Assembly: GCA_037893245.1 (NCBI GenBank)
Contig: JBAIAA010000078.1
Span: forward strand, 1,364,001 to 1,428,000
DNA: 64,000 nt
DNA from: Crossaster papposus
Lineage: Eukaryota; Echinodermata; Asteroidea; Velatida; Solasteridae
Direction of reading: 5' to 3'
Position 1 is the first letter of the stretch. Every line of letters begins with the position of its first letter. The translations under genes and the position numbers were made by a program. The notes below the pieces were generated by a model. It had not been told where the DNA came from, ran no database searches, and saw only the letters and a list, made by a program, of their open reading frames with translations. Below are positions 22,260 through 34,470 of the stretch, in pieces.

Positions 22260-23090
22260 ATTTGATCTGTCTGGTCCCCCTGTCACTCGTAACCAAACAT
22301 GGAATAAAAGGTGCAAACCTTGAATACATCATTATTTGAGTCGTATTTTTAAGAATGTACAGATACATTCTTAGAAATAACCGACACTTTTATGAATAGA
22401 GTGACCTCACATGAAGAGTAGTTTAATGACTGGATCAGATGATATGTTTTTTCAAACCGAGGATGCGTACGAATCTGTATTATTGAACAAGGATCGTTTG
22501 TCACTGAACCAAGGTGAATTCTTTTGTAAGTAGTTCAACCGTAGATTTAGGCTGTTATATAAGTACAGGTGTACTGTTGACCTCAGCTAGGCTTAATTTG
22601 TGAGAGTAAAGTTGTTTGTCAGTTTATGTCACTGTACAGCGAGGTAAATTCTTTAGAAAGTTGTTCAACCGTATATTTAGCGTTAGGCCTATAATACTAA
22701 GTTGTATATTGACTCGCATCAGAAGTGTTCACATGAGTTAGTGCGGCGCACCTATACGGTTCACACTCTAACCAGAAGAGCTTTCAAACTACGACGCCAC
22801 AGTCGCAGATTCAGTGTTTCTGGTACGTACGTATATATAGTCCCCCACCCGGGGCCAATTTCATAAAACATGTTGAACACACAAATTAGCTTAGCGAAAC
22901 AAATCTTCTTTGGCGATAAAAGCAGGGCTACAAACCAAATGTTCAGGTGATGTTTGTGACTGTATAGGCTACAGCTGCTTATCAGTAGCATGAACATATA
23001 TTTTAGGCTGGAAACTGTTTTTGCTGAAGATTTTCTTTGTGATAACCACATTTTTGTGCTTGCATGTTTTATGAAATTGCCCCGAGTTTG
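22260..23090. repeat. Foldback B, right arm
   Basis: Reverse complement of 20105-20986, slightly shorter. The outer part again carries the GGGGCCAATTTCAT MITE (about 22847-23083). Confidence 0.7.
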
Positions 23091-23418
23091 AGTAAAGATG
23101 GACTACAACGAAAACTCACACATTAAATTTATTATCGGACCTTGTTTATGTTGTGTTCAGGTAACACTTTATTGTTACGGTCATGTTTTTCTCTAAATAA
23201 TTTTGTTGCAATTTGACCGAAAAAATTAGACCTCGATTCTTCGATTTTGAAATTTCCCGCCCTGTACTGGTTCCCGGCAAAGATCCACTGAAAACCACAA
23301 TGAAATCCACGATATAGTACCAGCGGACTTGTAAACCAGCGAAAAGTGATGACGTACTACCCATGAGCAACCGAAAGTAAACAAAAGACGCCATGTTATT
23401 CCGTGTGTATTATGTATG

Positions 23419-23566
23419 TATGGTGGCCCTGAAGGGACTACGCAGATCGTGAATATTGACGTCAATATTCACAACAAATTTCACGACTTTCCTCAAAGTC
23501 GCGAATATTGACGTCAAATTTGACGTCAATATTCGCGATCTGCGAAGTCCCTTCAGGGCCACCATA
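23419..23566. repeat. Hairpin with TGACGTCAATATTC arms
   Basis: Arms TATGGTGGCCCTGAAGGGAC.. and ..GTCCCTTCAGGGCCACCATA pair over about 55 bases. Inside, TGACGTCAATATTC occurs repeatedly in both orientations. Confidence 0.7.
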
Positions 23567-24190
23567 TGTATGCGTTTTCATGGGTAGTACGTCACACACA
23601 AAGTATGAATTATTCATGAGTTAAGGGCTTTTGCTGAAACTGAGTTTTTCTGGGTCGTAGAACGCCGATCAATTTTGTGTTTTTTTTGCATGAAGGAACA
23701 AGATTTATTGAATACTAATGATATATTAGTAATCATTATACATTTCTTGAACAAAAACAGCAACACAGCCTTTATCATTATTACGTTGTAGTCCATCTTT
23801 AAAAGTTCTCAAATAAAAATGCTGCAGGTTGTTTTTCACACTCCGTCGAAGTTGGCCATGTCATGTACATGTACAGCGGGGTCCCCTATCGTGCACTTTC
23901 TTGACGTATTCCTCGCTTTCCTGGTGCGGCGTTTCCGAATACACGTTAAATTCAATCATGGAGCTAATCACTGGAACGTTTGCCTTTATAATATAATACG
24001 TGCTCTTGAACATTTGTGAAATTTAGTACAAAAAAGAAATTTAAAAAAGGTGCTGTCTGGAACTTGGGCAAAACGTCGCGCACTTGAATAAATCTCAGAA
24101 AATCACACCAACAATAAATGGGTTAATGTTGTAAAACTCAAAATTAACAGGAATGTTTACAGGTTGATGAAATTTGTGTAAAAAAGTGTA

Positions 24191-24994
24191 ATTGTGACCT
24201 GCTCCCACAAAACCAGACATAAGTGTAAAGAGGTTTCGCACACGAACGGATACGCGTACGCGTACGTTTAGCTATCCGTACGCGTTTTATATTTACGTGT
24301 AGCTATAGCGAGCGAGATATCCGTGCCTTGTACACGGTTAGCGGATAGTGAAGAACTGTGACGTCATAAGTTTGCAAAAACTGATGACGTATCCGTTAAG
24401 CTAACCGTATCCGTTCGCAGGCGAAACCTCTCTATTGGTTTTTCCATTTAGTACACATCTTTAGCTTTCATTTGGTACCAAAACCACCTTTATACCATAC
24501 ATACTTCCAATTCGGGCGATTCACAATGCAGTGCGCCACCAAGCGTTTGACTCAAAAGAGCCACTTTTAAACTTTACGGTCGACTTCTTCCGTATATCAT
24601 ACTGTAGTAAAATATATATATTCTTCATTGTTCACGCGAGGTACAACACAAACATAAATGTATCCGGAAGCGTCGTTGATTAAAACATGGTTAATTGCAG
24701 GAAAAAAATTGAACTTTAATCGTGCGCGTCCAAAAAGACGTAAAAACTAATGAGTTCATGCAAAATGAATACCGTTTTTCAAACTGATGCCGACTTTTCC
24801 CCATGATGCACTGCGGGTATAGCAGAATTTGCGCCTCCAACGGCAGCTTCTAGGTATTGTGAATCGCTCGAATTGTATGAGGATTTTAAGACTGCGTGTA
24901 CACGCGATTCTGTGGGAAACAATTATAACAAATAACAATATCTCACTTTAAAAAAAACCCACTTATGTCTGGTTTTGTGGGAGCAGTTCACAAT
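24191..24994. mobile_element. TIR element with a nested second element
   Basis: Outer ends ATTGTGACCTGCTCCCACAA..ACATAAGTG and the complement CACTTATGTCTGGTTTTGTG.. at 24960-24994. A second inverted pair, AGAGGTTTCGC / GCGAAACCTCT at 24229-24431, with CGTACGCGTACG-rich interior, lies inside. A diverged relative of the outer end occurs near 19680. Confidence 0.55.
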
Positions 24995-25350
24995 TTTGTT
25001 ATTTAAAACTTAGGCACTATGGAGCCGAACAATCAAAGTGCGCTACGTTATATTTAGGGTTGTGCCGCGCCGCGTACTTAGGGACATCATCAACAATGCT
25101 AAAACCTAGTCACATTTTGTCTTGCTTTGGCATTTCCAATTTCGGAAAAACACGTGAAATCGTATGTACTAAAGAACAATTATTGTATGTACGCAAAACA
25201 GCAAACAAATGTTTTTGTGTGTGAATGAGAAGACCTTTGTATCTGTATCTGAGGAATTATTATCACCACTGCCCTTGCATGCTCTCACAAAAATATTTTA
25301 TTATAATCTAAATTTATGAAAAGTAAATATCAATGAAAAGGTTTATTCAA

Positions 25351-25746
25351 TAAGCCATTTGCGCGTGACCCCGAGTTAAATTTAAATAATATCTGGTACG
25401 CTGACTTGTTCACACAGCTTGACACAGTTTAACTTTAAATTCTCCAGACCAAAGACGCTGTTGCTATATCACGTGATTCGGGGCAAGCTTTTGCATAGTT
25501 ACGTAAGAGACGCTCAGCACCAATACATTGTTTACAATGGGTGAGAATGGCAAAAAGACAGCAGACCATTCCAGAGCCGGGGGTTGCTAGCGTATGACGC
25601 GTATAAAGGCTTGCCCCGAATCACGTGATATAGCAACAGCGTCTTTGGTCTGGAGAATTTAAAGTTAAACTGTGCCAAGCTGCGTGAGCAAGTCAGTGTA
25701 CCAGATATTATTCAAATTTAACTCGGGGTCACGCGCAAATGGCTTA
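25351..25746. mobile_element. MITE, AGCCATTTGCGCG family, copy 1
   Basis: TIRs of about 150 bases, starting AGCCATTTGCGCGTGACCCC and with TATCACGTGATTCGGGGCAA at the inner edge; flanked by TA. The centre contains GTAAGAGACGCTCAGCACCA. A second copy is at 47453-47845. Confidence 0.75.
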
Positions 25747-26758
25747 TTCTCTCGGTATAAATGCGGTTTACCAATCAGCAGTGATGGATCCAGCATTTAA
25801 GAAGAATGGCACCCAAAATGGAGAAAATAACCAGTTGACAGAAGAAGAAACATGAAAACAGACAAGATGTCCCCTCCAACAATGTGAATCAGGTACCCCT
25901 TGACAAAACCACTGCATACTGTCTTGTAAAAAAGTTATAAAACTTGTTCTTGTAATGAAACAGGCTTTCAATTATAAATCAATGATTCTCAGAATCCCGA
26001 GTTTGGTATACAAATTTCAGAAAGTGCCACTGTGTACACACTTGACCCGGCTGCATGGGTATGAAAGTGTTTGGTGTTTTTTTTACAATTTTTTTTTCGT
26101 GCACTGATGAAATCGTACAGCTTTGAGAACTTGCTATTTTGTAGTTCAATTTAAAAAGAGTAAGTTGGCTCTTAGCGGCAAACGTAGCGTCAACGTTCAC
26201 ATGATTAGCCTTTAATTACACCCAATAGGCCGTATTCTTAAACATTTGGGGGTATAATTAAAAGTGATTAGAAGATAATTCACGTCAGTTTACCTATTCG
26301 TACAGCTCCAAATTTTAAGTTTTCCAATATTCAATTTTCCAATATTCAATTTGTGTATAAAAGTAAAGTTACTAAACTACTTCAATAAACGCGATTGGTC
26401 ATGATTGTGTTGGTACCACCATGACATTTGCCTTCCTCCATGGTACATGATCTCAAGATATCAGCGGTTGGTACCAACAAATGGCGTCTTACAGCGCCCT
26501 CATGCGATCAGGAATACGCCCTATTGCATTGTTTCTTTATGGTACTGAATTGGACTAAAATTAATTAACAGAAAGATATATATTAAAAATGTGTCGGGCT
26601 TCCTTATAATTCCATTTATTTCAAACTCATCTAACCAGAACTGCAAAGCTAGTTTCCCATCAAATTTGTTTATCCTACAAGCCATCCTCGCCTGCAACTT
26701 AACTGCAAATCAACTACCCTGTATTTGCTCAGATCTGGACATGGTAGCTCTGCATTCA
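25747..26758. other. No gene seen
   Basis: AT-rich sequence with scattered short frames. The one at 26591-26776 runs into the DIRS-like direct repeat and is not supported as a gene. Confidence 0.3.
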
Positions 26759-26919
26759 GACAAGAACACCATTTGATTTTACATCTGCGTAGGTTGTAAT
26801 GCTTGGTATTTCTGTTACCCAAATACACCAAGCCATTCAGTTGAAAAGTTCCAAAAGAAGAAATCTTCTTGCAACTCCAGAGTTACTCATCTGACGTTGG
26901 TGGCCAAGGACAAGTCATG
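26759..26919 (+). repeat. Direct repeat, left copy, of the DIRS-like element
   Basis: About 161 bp, matched at 29535-29700 in the same orientation with a few substitutions and one short deletion. Confidence 0.7.
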
Positions 26920-27042
26920 ACAGGAACATCTTTAATCGTATAATCCGTACAGTCAAATCTATACATAATTTAAACAAAATAACAATAAATGTGAATTACA
27001 TACACTTATTTCCATGCACTCAGTGGAATTTTACAAGGGCCA

Positions 27043-27783
27043 TTACTTTGGGACCTGCCAAGAATGGGTGACAATGCCCCCTTCCCCGTGGGAAAAAAAG
27101 TTGGGGTGGCCAATATACCACCTTCCCTGCCCCGCCCGAAACGGCCATTGCGGATTTGCTCGCAAAACACTGCATTGTAGAATACACTTGCCCACCATAC
27201 TGTTGCATCCTTTGACAGTCGCAGAAGAAACAAAGTACATTTGGAAAGAACAATTCAGGTACGAAGATTTGAATCATATCGCACCGTCGCCTGACTACAG
27301 CCAATATTATTTTTCATTCGATATCGAGTCTGGTTACCATCACGTCAATGTATTTTCACCTCATCACAAATATCTCGGTTTCTCTTGGCGTCATAATAAT
27401 TCTGTCACCCGATACTATACTTTTCAGTTCTTCTTTTCGGTTTAAGTAGTGCCTGCTACTCATTCACAAAACTAACTAGACCACTAGTTCACCATTGTCG
27501 TCAAAACGGTATCGTTGCTTTCATGTATGACGACGGACTCGTCGTCTCCCCCGACTTGGATTCAGCTTCCGCTAACGTCCTGTTTGTTCGTAACCTTATT
27601 ACCAACAGCGGTTTCGTACATAGCAAAACAAAAATCGTCTGGTCACCAACTAAAACAATAAATTTCTTGGGCCTTATCATCGACTCTGACACGTTTAGCT
27701 TTCAAGTTCCACAAAGCAAGATAACCAACATTTTAACGTTCATTTCGTCACTATACAAAGTCTTGAAACCCACCACTCTATAG
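27043..27783 (+). pseudogene. DIRS-like reverse transcriptase, frameshifted
   Basis: The first frame ends in FSFDIESGYHHVNVFSPHHK, the palm motif A region of DIRS-type RT, with YLGFSW after it. After a frame change near 27440 (SSACYSFTKL) comes the motif C region with catalytic YDD (GIVAFMYDDGLVVSPD), then the connecting region (KTKIVWSPTKTINFLGLIID). At least one stop and one frameshift; the segment between the finger region and motif A is degraded. Confidence 0.65.
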
Positions 27784-27959
27784 AAATCCATTCTCGTACC
27801 TGGCACTCGGTCCAACTCGTTGTTCCTACCGCGCGATCGAGTCGCGTCGTTCTTGGTATGATTCAATTGTTCTCCCTGCCTATACGTAATTTCTGAACTC
27901 GAATTCTGGCTCGCGCACATACACCCCCTAAACGGCTTTACCATACGAGGCAGGCTAGT

Positions 27960-28182
27960 TCCTTTCTTGATCGTCTACTCATCAGACGCTATCGACACGG
28001 GCTATTGTGGTTATGTCGAAGACCACCCCCACCTTAAAGTAAACGGCACCTGGGTCCTTATTCACAAAGCACTCGCAAAAATCGCTTTGCGGGGACCCTT
28101 AAAGTTCAGGCTCAGTCACAATAGAAGACAGCTGGCCACCCAACCTCTTCCCAACTACACAAGACCACCATTTTTTTTTTAA
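27960..28182 (+). pseudogene. RNase H fragment of the DIRS-like element
   Basis: Frame starting LIVYSSDAIDTGYCGYVED resembles the RNase H beta strand with its first catalytic Asp (YSDAS-type motif). It follows the RT on the same strand and degrades into a T run at 28172-28180. Confidence 0.5.
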
Positions 28183-28221
28183 ATCAGCTGCAGTCTTGTT
28201 CAAACTTGCATTTGGGCCTTA

Positions 28222-29435
28222 CATGTTATAATTATAACTTCGACCGCGACCTCGACGATAATACGGCCTCTATATGTTAACGGCCACAGTACGACTGTCC
28301 GGAAATTCCCTGAGCTCGAAAGTCCCTCGAACGTCGAAATGATCCACGGTTTGTACGACGGTTACTGCTACTGTCAAAACTATTGATCTTCGAGCCAATT
28401 TTGCAGGTCACGTGTATTGTCTTGCAAGACTGTGCCAGATCGTCACCAAACACTGTATGAGGTGGTTCGAGCACAATGGCGCATATTATTTCGTGTTTAA
28501 ATCTGGCCGAATATTGTCTGTCTACGCAAATTCAATTGCGAGTTTCCTGCGCCAAGAATAGCAACCGCGTCTATAAGCATAATGAGTTGGGCAGTGTCGA
28601 GACCCGGCCGCGTCATTGTTACAGGCCATTACCAATAGATCTGTTGCCCTTGAAATGGCTAATGTTGCTGTAACAAAGGCGTTTTGGATTTTCTGGAATT
28701 TCACAAAATTTGCTCGGGTTGTGGGTTTGAGAATCGCCCAAATCTCAGGGTTTACTCTGGTAATGCAGATGTTTTGGCAATTATTCGTGTTATCGTATTT
28801 CTTCATTTTTTTCATCGAGTTTTTCACTCAGAATCTTGCCCCGAGCCAAGAGCGTTTATGGTTTTTGCAAACTGCTCATAAGGGCTGGGCTCTCTTTGTC
28901 ATCGCCCTCAACAAGTGCCGCCATTTCGGTCAGCAATTCATCTTCGATCTTATGGCCACTGGCTAGCAGCAGGTTGTCTGCATCACCCTCGGTGAATGTA
29001 TCATCGCTCTTTTCAGGTGGGTTATTTATTGCTTTCTTGTCTCCCTTTTCAGGTGCGAGACCGGTTGAGACGCCGTCAAGGTCGTCGTCACTGTCAAATA
29101 TTTCGCCTTTGCTGGCTGCCAAATCGTTAGCAAACTCATTATTGCTCGCAGAAGTTGGCTGAATTTTCCGTGTTAAGGCCTCAGTTAGAGAAGTCACAGT
29201 TTGCTGCAAGGACACGACCATCTGGCGCAAATCGCCCCTTATTTTCCCCGAGCTTTGCGTGTGAGTGGTTCTTACGCTTAGTGGAGCGCTTCTTAGCCGG
29301 AGTCGGCGCCGATTTGCTTGTACTCGTAGCGGTCGCGGTAGAAGGCAAACCTGCAAGTTCGCTGTCTAAATGCTCGAATAGTGCCCCATCTTCTGATGGG
29401 TTAACCTGCAAGACCAGTTCAATAGGCTGAGCCAT
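28222..29435 (-). pseudogene. DIRS-like gag, frameshifted
   Basis: ATG at 29435 (MAQPIELVLQVNPSEDGALF), then a frame change near 29220 into SLQQTVTSLTEALTRKIQPT and an acidic Asp/Glu/Ser stretch (FDSDDDLDG), then VNPEIWAILKPTTRANFVKF, which is typical of DIRS/Ngaro gag, another frame change into AQLIMLIDAVAILGAGN, and finally a basic Arg/Ser/Tyr-rich tail with VFGDDLAQ. At least three frame breaks. It runs opposite to the RT. Confidence 0.6.
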
Positions 29436-29534
29436 GTCTAAGACACGTAAGCTGGCCAGATAGAGTGGTCAGAGCAAGGTGTGGCAATTGGCTATTAGCG
29501 CGAAACGCAATTAGAAAAGACAAGGCGATGTTCG

Positions 29535-29700
29535 ACAAGAACACGATTTGATCTGATCTTAAAATTTTACATTTGCGTAGGTTGTAATGTTTGGCATTTC
29601 AGTTACCACCAAGCCATTCAGTTGAAAAGTTCCAAATGAAGAAATCTTCTTGCAACCCCAGACTTACTCATCTGACGTTGGTGGTCAAGGACAAGTCATG
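29535..29700 (+). repeat. Direct repeat, right copy, of the DIRS-like element
   Basis: About 166 bp, matched at 26759-26919. Same strand, so a long-terminal-type or split direct repeat rather than a TIR. Confidence 0.7.
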
Positions 29701-29737
29701 GCATGTGTTTTTTACCTCTTAAAAATACTTACATTTA

Positions 29738-29860
29738 ATGAACACCATTTTAACCACTTTTATGTAAATTAAATTTGCCTCTCTTTTCTAACGTTTTATT
29801 TCTTTCTTCCGTTAACTCGATTTGGCTTTCAATTTCTAATCTGTTTAGTACGGTCGCACT
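29738..29860 (-). pseudogene. Fragment related to the coiled-coil ORF at 12261-12623
   Basis: The minus-strand frame reads RLEIESQIELTEERNKTLEK, clearly related to LEIESQIEFTEERIETLERE at 12.3 kb. Nucleotide identity is also visible (CTTTCTTCCGT, GGCTTTCAATTT). Confidence 0.5.
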
Positions 29861-30156
29861 GGGTACTGCAGGCTATCCACTACATCTGAGCCCATCTCCA
29901 GACGTCTCGACTCTGTCTTGCCTCTGGCCCTAGATGTGTGATGCCGATAGAGTGAGGTTGAATCAGCACAAATCTCTAAAGTCAAGCGCAGGTGCCGTAA
30001 CATCTCCACCGTCCACCCCCCCACCCCCCCCCAGCAAAAAAATAAAATCTTTCTATCGCGAGTGATCTTTAAAACGAAATGTCATCGACAACGTACTCAC
30101 AAAGAAAGCATTCGAACTGCAGGAAAGCCAAACAACATCCGCAGCATGGACTATGC

Positions 30157-31160
30157 GAACTCTTCGTGATGCCCCCCCCCCCCCTCCCCACTAGAACTAT
30201 ACGAAGAACTGCACTCGTCGGCAGAGAGCTTGCCAGATACAACATTGACATAGCAGCACTTAGTGAAACGCGTTTTGCTGAGAAAGGTCATCTTAAGGAA
30301 CTTGGCGCTGGTTACACCTTTTTTCTGGAGTGGTCGTCCCAGCGATGAACATCATAAAGCTTGTGTTGGTTTCGCCGTGAAAAATCACATCGTAGATAAC
30401 CTTGAAAGTGTACCACCAGTGGGTATCAACGAGCGATTGAAGACATTGCAATGTCAATAACAGCTAAACGACATGCCATAGTCAGCGTGTACGCACCTAC
30501 CATAACGAACCCAGATGATGTCAAAGACAAGTTATATGATGATCTGCAACAAGTAATCTCCCAGGTTCGATCCCACAAAAGACAAACTCATAATTATCGG
30601 CGACTTCAATGCTCGTGTTGGCTCTGACCAAGATACATAGCATGGCATAATATTAATAGGAAAACATGGTATCGGGACATGCTAATCAAATGGTCTCCTT
30701 CTCCTCACGAAATGTGCCGAACACAACCTCACCATAAGCAACACTTTGTTTCGACTTCCAAATAAAAACAAAGCGTAATGGATGCATCCCCGTACTAAAC
30801 ATTGGCATCTGATTGATTATATTATAATCAGAAAGAGGGACACCATAGATGTGAAAATAACCAAGGCTATGAGAGGAGCTGACTGCTCGACTGACCATCG
30901 ACTCATTCGTGCGAAGTTCAACTTCAACATCAAACCACTCAGGAGACCTCAAGGCAAGAAGCCGCCAAAGAAGCTTGATGTTACCAACTTATGAACTGTG
31001 CAGTGCAATGTACAAGCAATTTGACCTTGCTGACCTGGTCTCGGGTGACGTTAAAGCTGATTGGAGAAGTTTCAAAGATGCAGTCTACACGACAACTTTG
31101 GGCCCTGTTATACAGAAACACTAAGATTGGTTTGATGAAAATTACGAGATCAAGAAACTA
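30157..31160 (+). pseudogene. LINE endonuclease domain, frameshifted
   Basis: Several frames spell out an APE-type endonuclease of a non-LTR retrotransposon: DIAALSETRF (catalytic Glu), GAGYTFF, HAIVSVYAPT, IIGDFNARVG (catalytic Asp/Asn), HWHLIDYIIIRKRD and CSTDHRLI (catalytic His), then FNIKPLRRPQGKKPPKKLDV. A linker toward RT (DWRSFKDAV, DWFDENYEIKKL) follows and stops. No RT domain remains. At least four frame breaks. Confidence 0.7.
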
Positions 31161-32478
31161 CGTGTTGTATTCCGTTATATTTTGTTGGATACACCCTGAA
31201 TAGTAAGTCTTTGAGTCAACCGTTGAGGTGCTTTTTTGAGAACTGTTTTCAAAGGACATGCGACTGGAATCGCAACTACGCCAAAACATCTCGAGTTTCG
31301 GGGGTCAGTATTAAAGGGATCGTATACGTTTGGTAATTACTCAAATTAATGGCAATACAAACTTACTTGGAAAGAAGTACAGCAGCTTTGGATAATATAA
31401 TGCATTTTTAGAAACTTTTTACTTCGAAGTACTGCGCTTATAAAAAAATATATCACTTTTTGTCCCCAAACATTTGAATCTGAGAAGCATGCAGTGACGT
31501 TTCTCAGATTGTGTATTCCAATGCAGATTATTCTTCCTGCGTGGATATAACTGCTCCAGATTTTTGGCAATATCTCAAAATCGCTACCACCTTTTGAAAT
31601 GAAATGTGTACAGGTTAGTTTTAAGGTATCTAGGGTGACGCGGGAGCGTCACGCCCAACGGGTTCGCCCGGCTGGGAGTGGCAGCGCCGCGGCACCCTTA
31701 CTTTGCCAGTGCACCGATTTTGCGTTAATTTTATTCTTTCTTCAGTCCGACTGGAATAACTCGCGATCGCTCCACGGAATCGAAAAGAACCCAATAACGA
31801 AAATGATCAGGAGATCAAGGGCATGAGTTCTATTGGGACAGAATTTTGATTTTCGACTTCTCAGAGGGGGTTGTCATACAAATCTGACCATCTGACAATG
31901 ACAAAAAACAATGTGAATTAGCATATATCTGTAATAATATGAACTTTGACCCAGTTGTGTGACGGACATACGTGGACATTGTGATGTACAATGTACATAC
32001 ACATGTGCATAGTGTACATTATGTGTAAATGTACAAACGGTTTAATAGTCTTGCTATCGTGTACATTGTCCGGCCGTTAAGTTTGCACTATACCATACTC
32101 TAACTAAATAAACGAAGTATGGACGCAGTTATTTAATTTGAAAAAAGCATCTAGTGACAGTACTGCCTACCATTCCTCCATAGTCCGTTAGCGGTCTAGC
32201 GAGTCCGTACCGATTGGCGGACTTATTTGGCATACATCGCGCATAACCATGTGATGCGTATGCAAATAATTTATGAATAACTACATATCACCGCGGGGGG
32301 TTTGATTGGCCGATCCGTCAAGTCGGATTTACTGCACTGACATGATGACATCGCGTTGATGCCGATAGCGGAACGACAAGATGACGGCGCCTTTTTTCTA
32401 AGGCCAACAAAGCACATAACTATTCGGCCGGATTGACGAAAGCAAATTGGTAGTCTTAACTCCATGGTAAGTCCGACT

Positions 32479-33119
32479 TGGGTCAAGTCTACCCTCCGAG
32501 TACATTTGCGCGCGCCTCAAGGCGGCATACGAGAAAATGCACAAGCGGCGTATCGCCCGCCTCTTCAAAGAGGATGCGCAGTGGTGGGCGCACACGGGCG
32601 TCAAAGCGCTGCTGCCGCCGTCGCCGGCCACCATCATCGAGCTCCTCTTCAAAGAGGATGCGCAAACGGGCGCAAAAGCGCTGCTGGCGCCGCCCGTGAC
32701 GGTCGAGCAGACGTCGCTCCCAACGCCTGCCATGCAAATCGTACAGTCGCCCGGCGCCGACATGACGATGCTCGGTCACGTCGCTGGCGCTCTTACGGCG
32801 AAAGCCAAAAAGAAGCGCGCGAGCGTTGCAGTGAAAAATCTGCCCAAGCGCGCCGCCACCAGCACATCCGCGCAGCCAAGCAGCGCAGCGCCGCCACCGC
32901 AAAAGCGGGCGCAACCGAAGCGCAAAGAGCAGCGCGAGCGTCTGCGGCAGTTGCAGTCGGCCGCTGTCGACGCCGAGTTTGCCGCTTACGACAGTCGCGC
33001 CGACAACCGTGACCGGCGCTCGAAGCGCGCTTGCGTGAGCTTGTTGCCATGGCGGCGGACGGTGACTGCATTCTGTCGGCGCCCGAAAAACTTCTTACTG
33101 TTCAAACACAAGCTACTAA
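32479..33119 (+). CDS. GC-rich unidentified reading frame, probably a broken gene
   Basis: A very GC-rich island in AT-rich surroundings, with strong third-position G/C. The main frame passes through SEYICARLKAAYEKMHKRRI, ARLFKEDAQ, two copies of LFKEDAQ..GVKALL / LFKEDAQTGAKALL, an Ala/Pro/Lys-rich linker (KRAATSTSAQPSSAAPPPQK) and ERLRQLQSAAVDAEFAAYDS. Near 33010 the better-looking sequence moves to another frame, EARLRELVAMAADGDCILSA, ending at TAA about 33119. The start is unclear (open from about 32460; ATG at 32537). Composition is unlike all neighbours. I do not recognise the protein; its place inside a TIR element suggests mobile cargo. Confidence 0.4.
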
Positions 33120-33133
33120 ATAAAAGGAAGTGG

Positions 33134-34438
33134 ACAAGTCAAAGGTAAAATGCTCTGAGAGCATAATAAAAGGGCCAACGGGTTTCCAGTTAAAGTAAAA
33201 TGCTGTGCGAGCATTCCAGCTAAAGTAAAATGCTGTCTCAGCACTGCACTCTCGTCAAAAAGGAAGTGGACAAGAGAATGCCAACGGGTTTTACCTCTTA
33301 CCCCCCCAACAAGCGCAGACCGAGCGAAAGGTCAGCAGGTGTGGGCCACTAGTTCGGTGTGGGCGGGTCGAAACCGTTGCCCTCCCACCGAGCAGTAGAT
33401 GTTAACTGGTTAGCACCGTACCGTTATCACTGCATTTATTTGCATACACTAATGCTGGTGGGTCATCGTAAGATAGCCATTACGGCTTGGATGGAGTTCA
33501 ATTTTGGTTTTGCGTTGCTATAAAGAGTACTATCACCAATGTTCGATATACGCTGCTTCAATACTCAACAACTTTTGCACGGAAACATGTGAGCGCCAAC
33601 AGCAGCATACTTACTACTTGATACACAGCGCGCACAGAGCGGGTAAGAAGTGAACTTCACCGTGGGCCCACAGCGCGCGTCGAGATTATCCGTTAATAAG
33701 CCCATTATAAGCTTATTTATAAGCTCGTGCTCATCCGCCCTATCGCGCAAGCACGAGTTATTGTTTACGCGCCGTCCATTTCGTGCCAGTTATTCAGCTA
33801 CGTGACCACCGACCGCGTTACATAGCCGGTGATCGCCTTCCCACTCTCTTGCGTTGCGGCCTTCTCTCTCTCGCAGAGAGTGCAGCGCTTTCCCCTCCAA
33901 TGCGTGTGTCTCTCTCTCATTGGCTCATTGAGTCGGTGCTTTAGACTACCCGATTGTGAGTCCATGCTGCTCACTGACCTCTATACATGGACAGATCATC
34001 ATTGTTTCATTTTGAAGTCGGCATGCGGAGAAGTGCAACATGGCGGACCCACGACGTGACTCTGTGAGCCAATGAAATGTCCAGGTGTTGGTACGATACG
34101 TATTACGTAATGTTTATAAATACAAAATGTACAGAATAAATCCGCTGACCTCCACACCTGGACATTTCATTGGCTCACAGCAGTGACGTCTCGGGTCCGC
34201 CATGTTGCACTTCCAGTTCGCGCCGACTTCAAGTGTTAGCACAGCAGAATATGGACAATGGTCCGTCCAGGTGTAGAGGTCAGTGATGCTGCTATGGGAG
34301 GAGGGGGCGAGGTGGGAGGGCAACGGTTTCGACCCGCCCACACCGAACTAGTGGCCCACACCTGCTGACCTTTCGCTCGGTCTGCGCTTGTTGGGGGGGG
34401 GGGGGGGGGGGGGGGGTTGGGGGGGGGGGGGGGGGGTT

Positions 34439-34470
<32 letters not shown>

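Larger units (their letters stand above)
26759..29700. mobile_element. DIRS-like retroelement, internally rearranged, between direct repeats
   Basis: Direct repeats 26759-26919 and 29535-29700 share GACAAGAACAC, GCGTAGGTTGTAATG, AAGCCATTCAGTTGAAAAGT, GAAGAAATCTTCTTGCAAC and CAAGGACAAGTCATG. Between them lie reverse transcriptase and RNase H sequence on the plus strand and gag on the minus strand. In intact DIRS/Ngaro elements gag and pol share one strand, so one part is inverted or two copies are joined near 28190-28220. No tyrosine recombinase was seen. All frames are broken. Confidence 0.6.
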
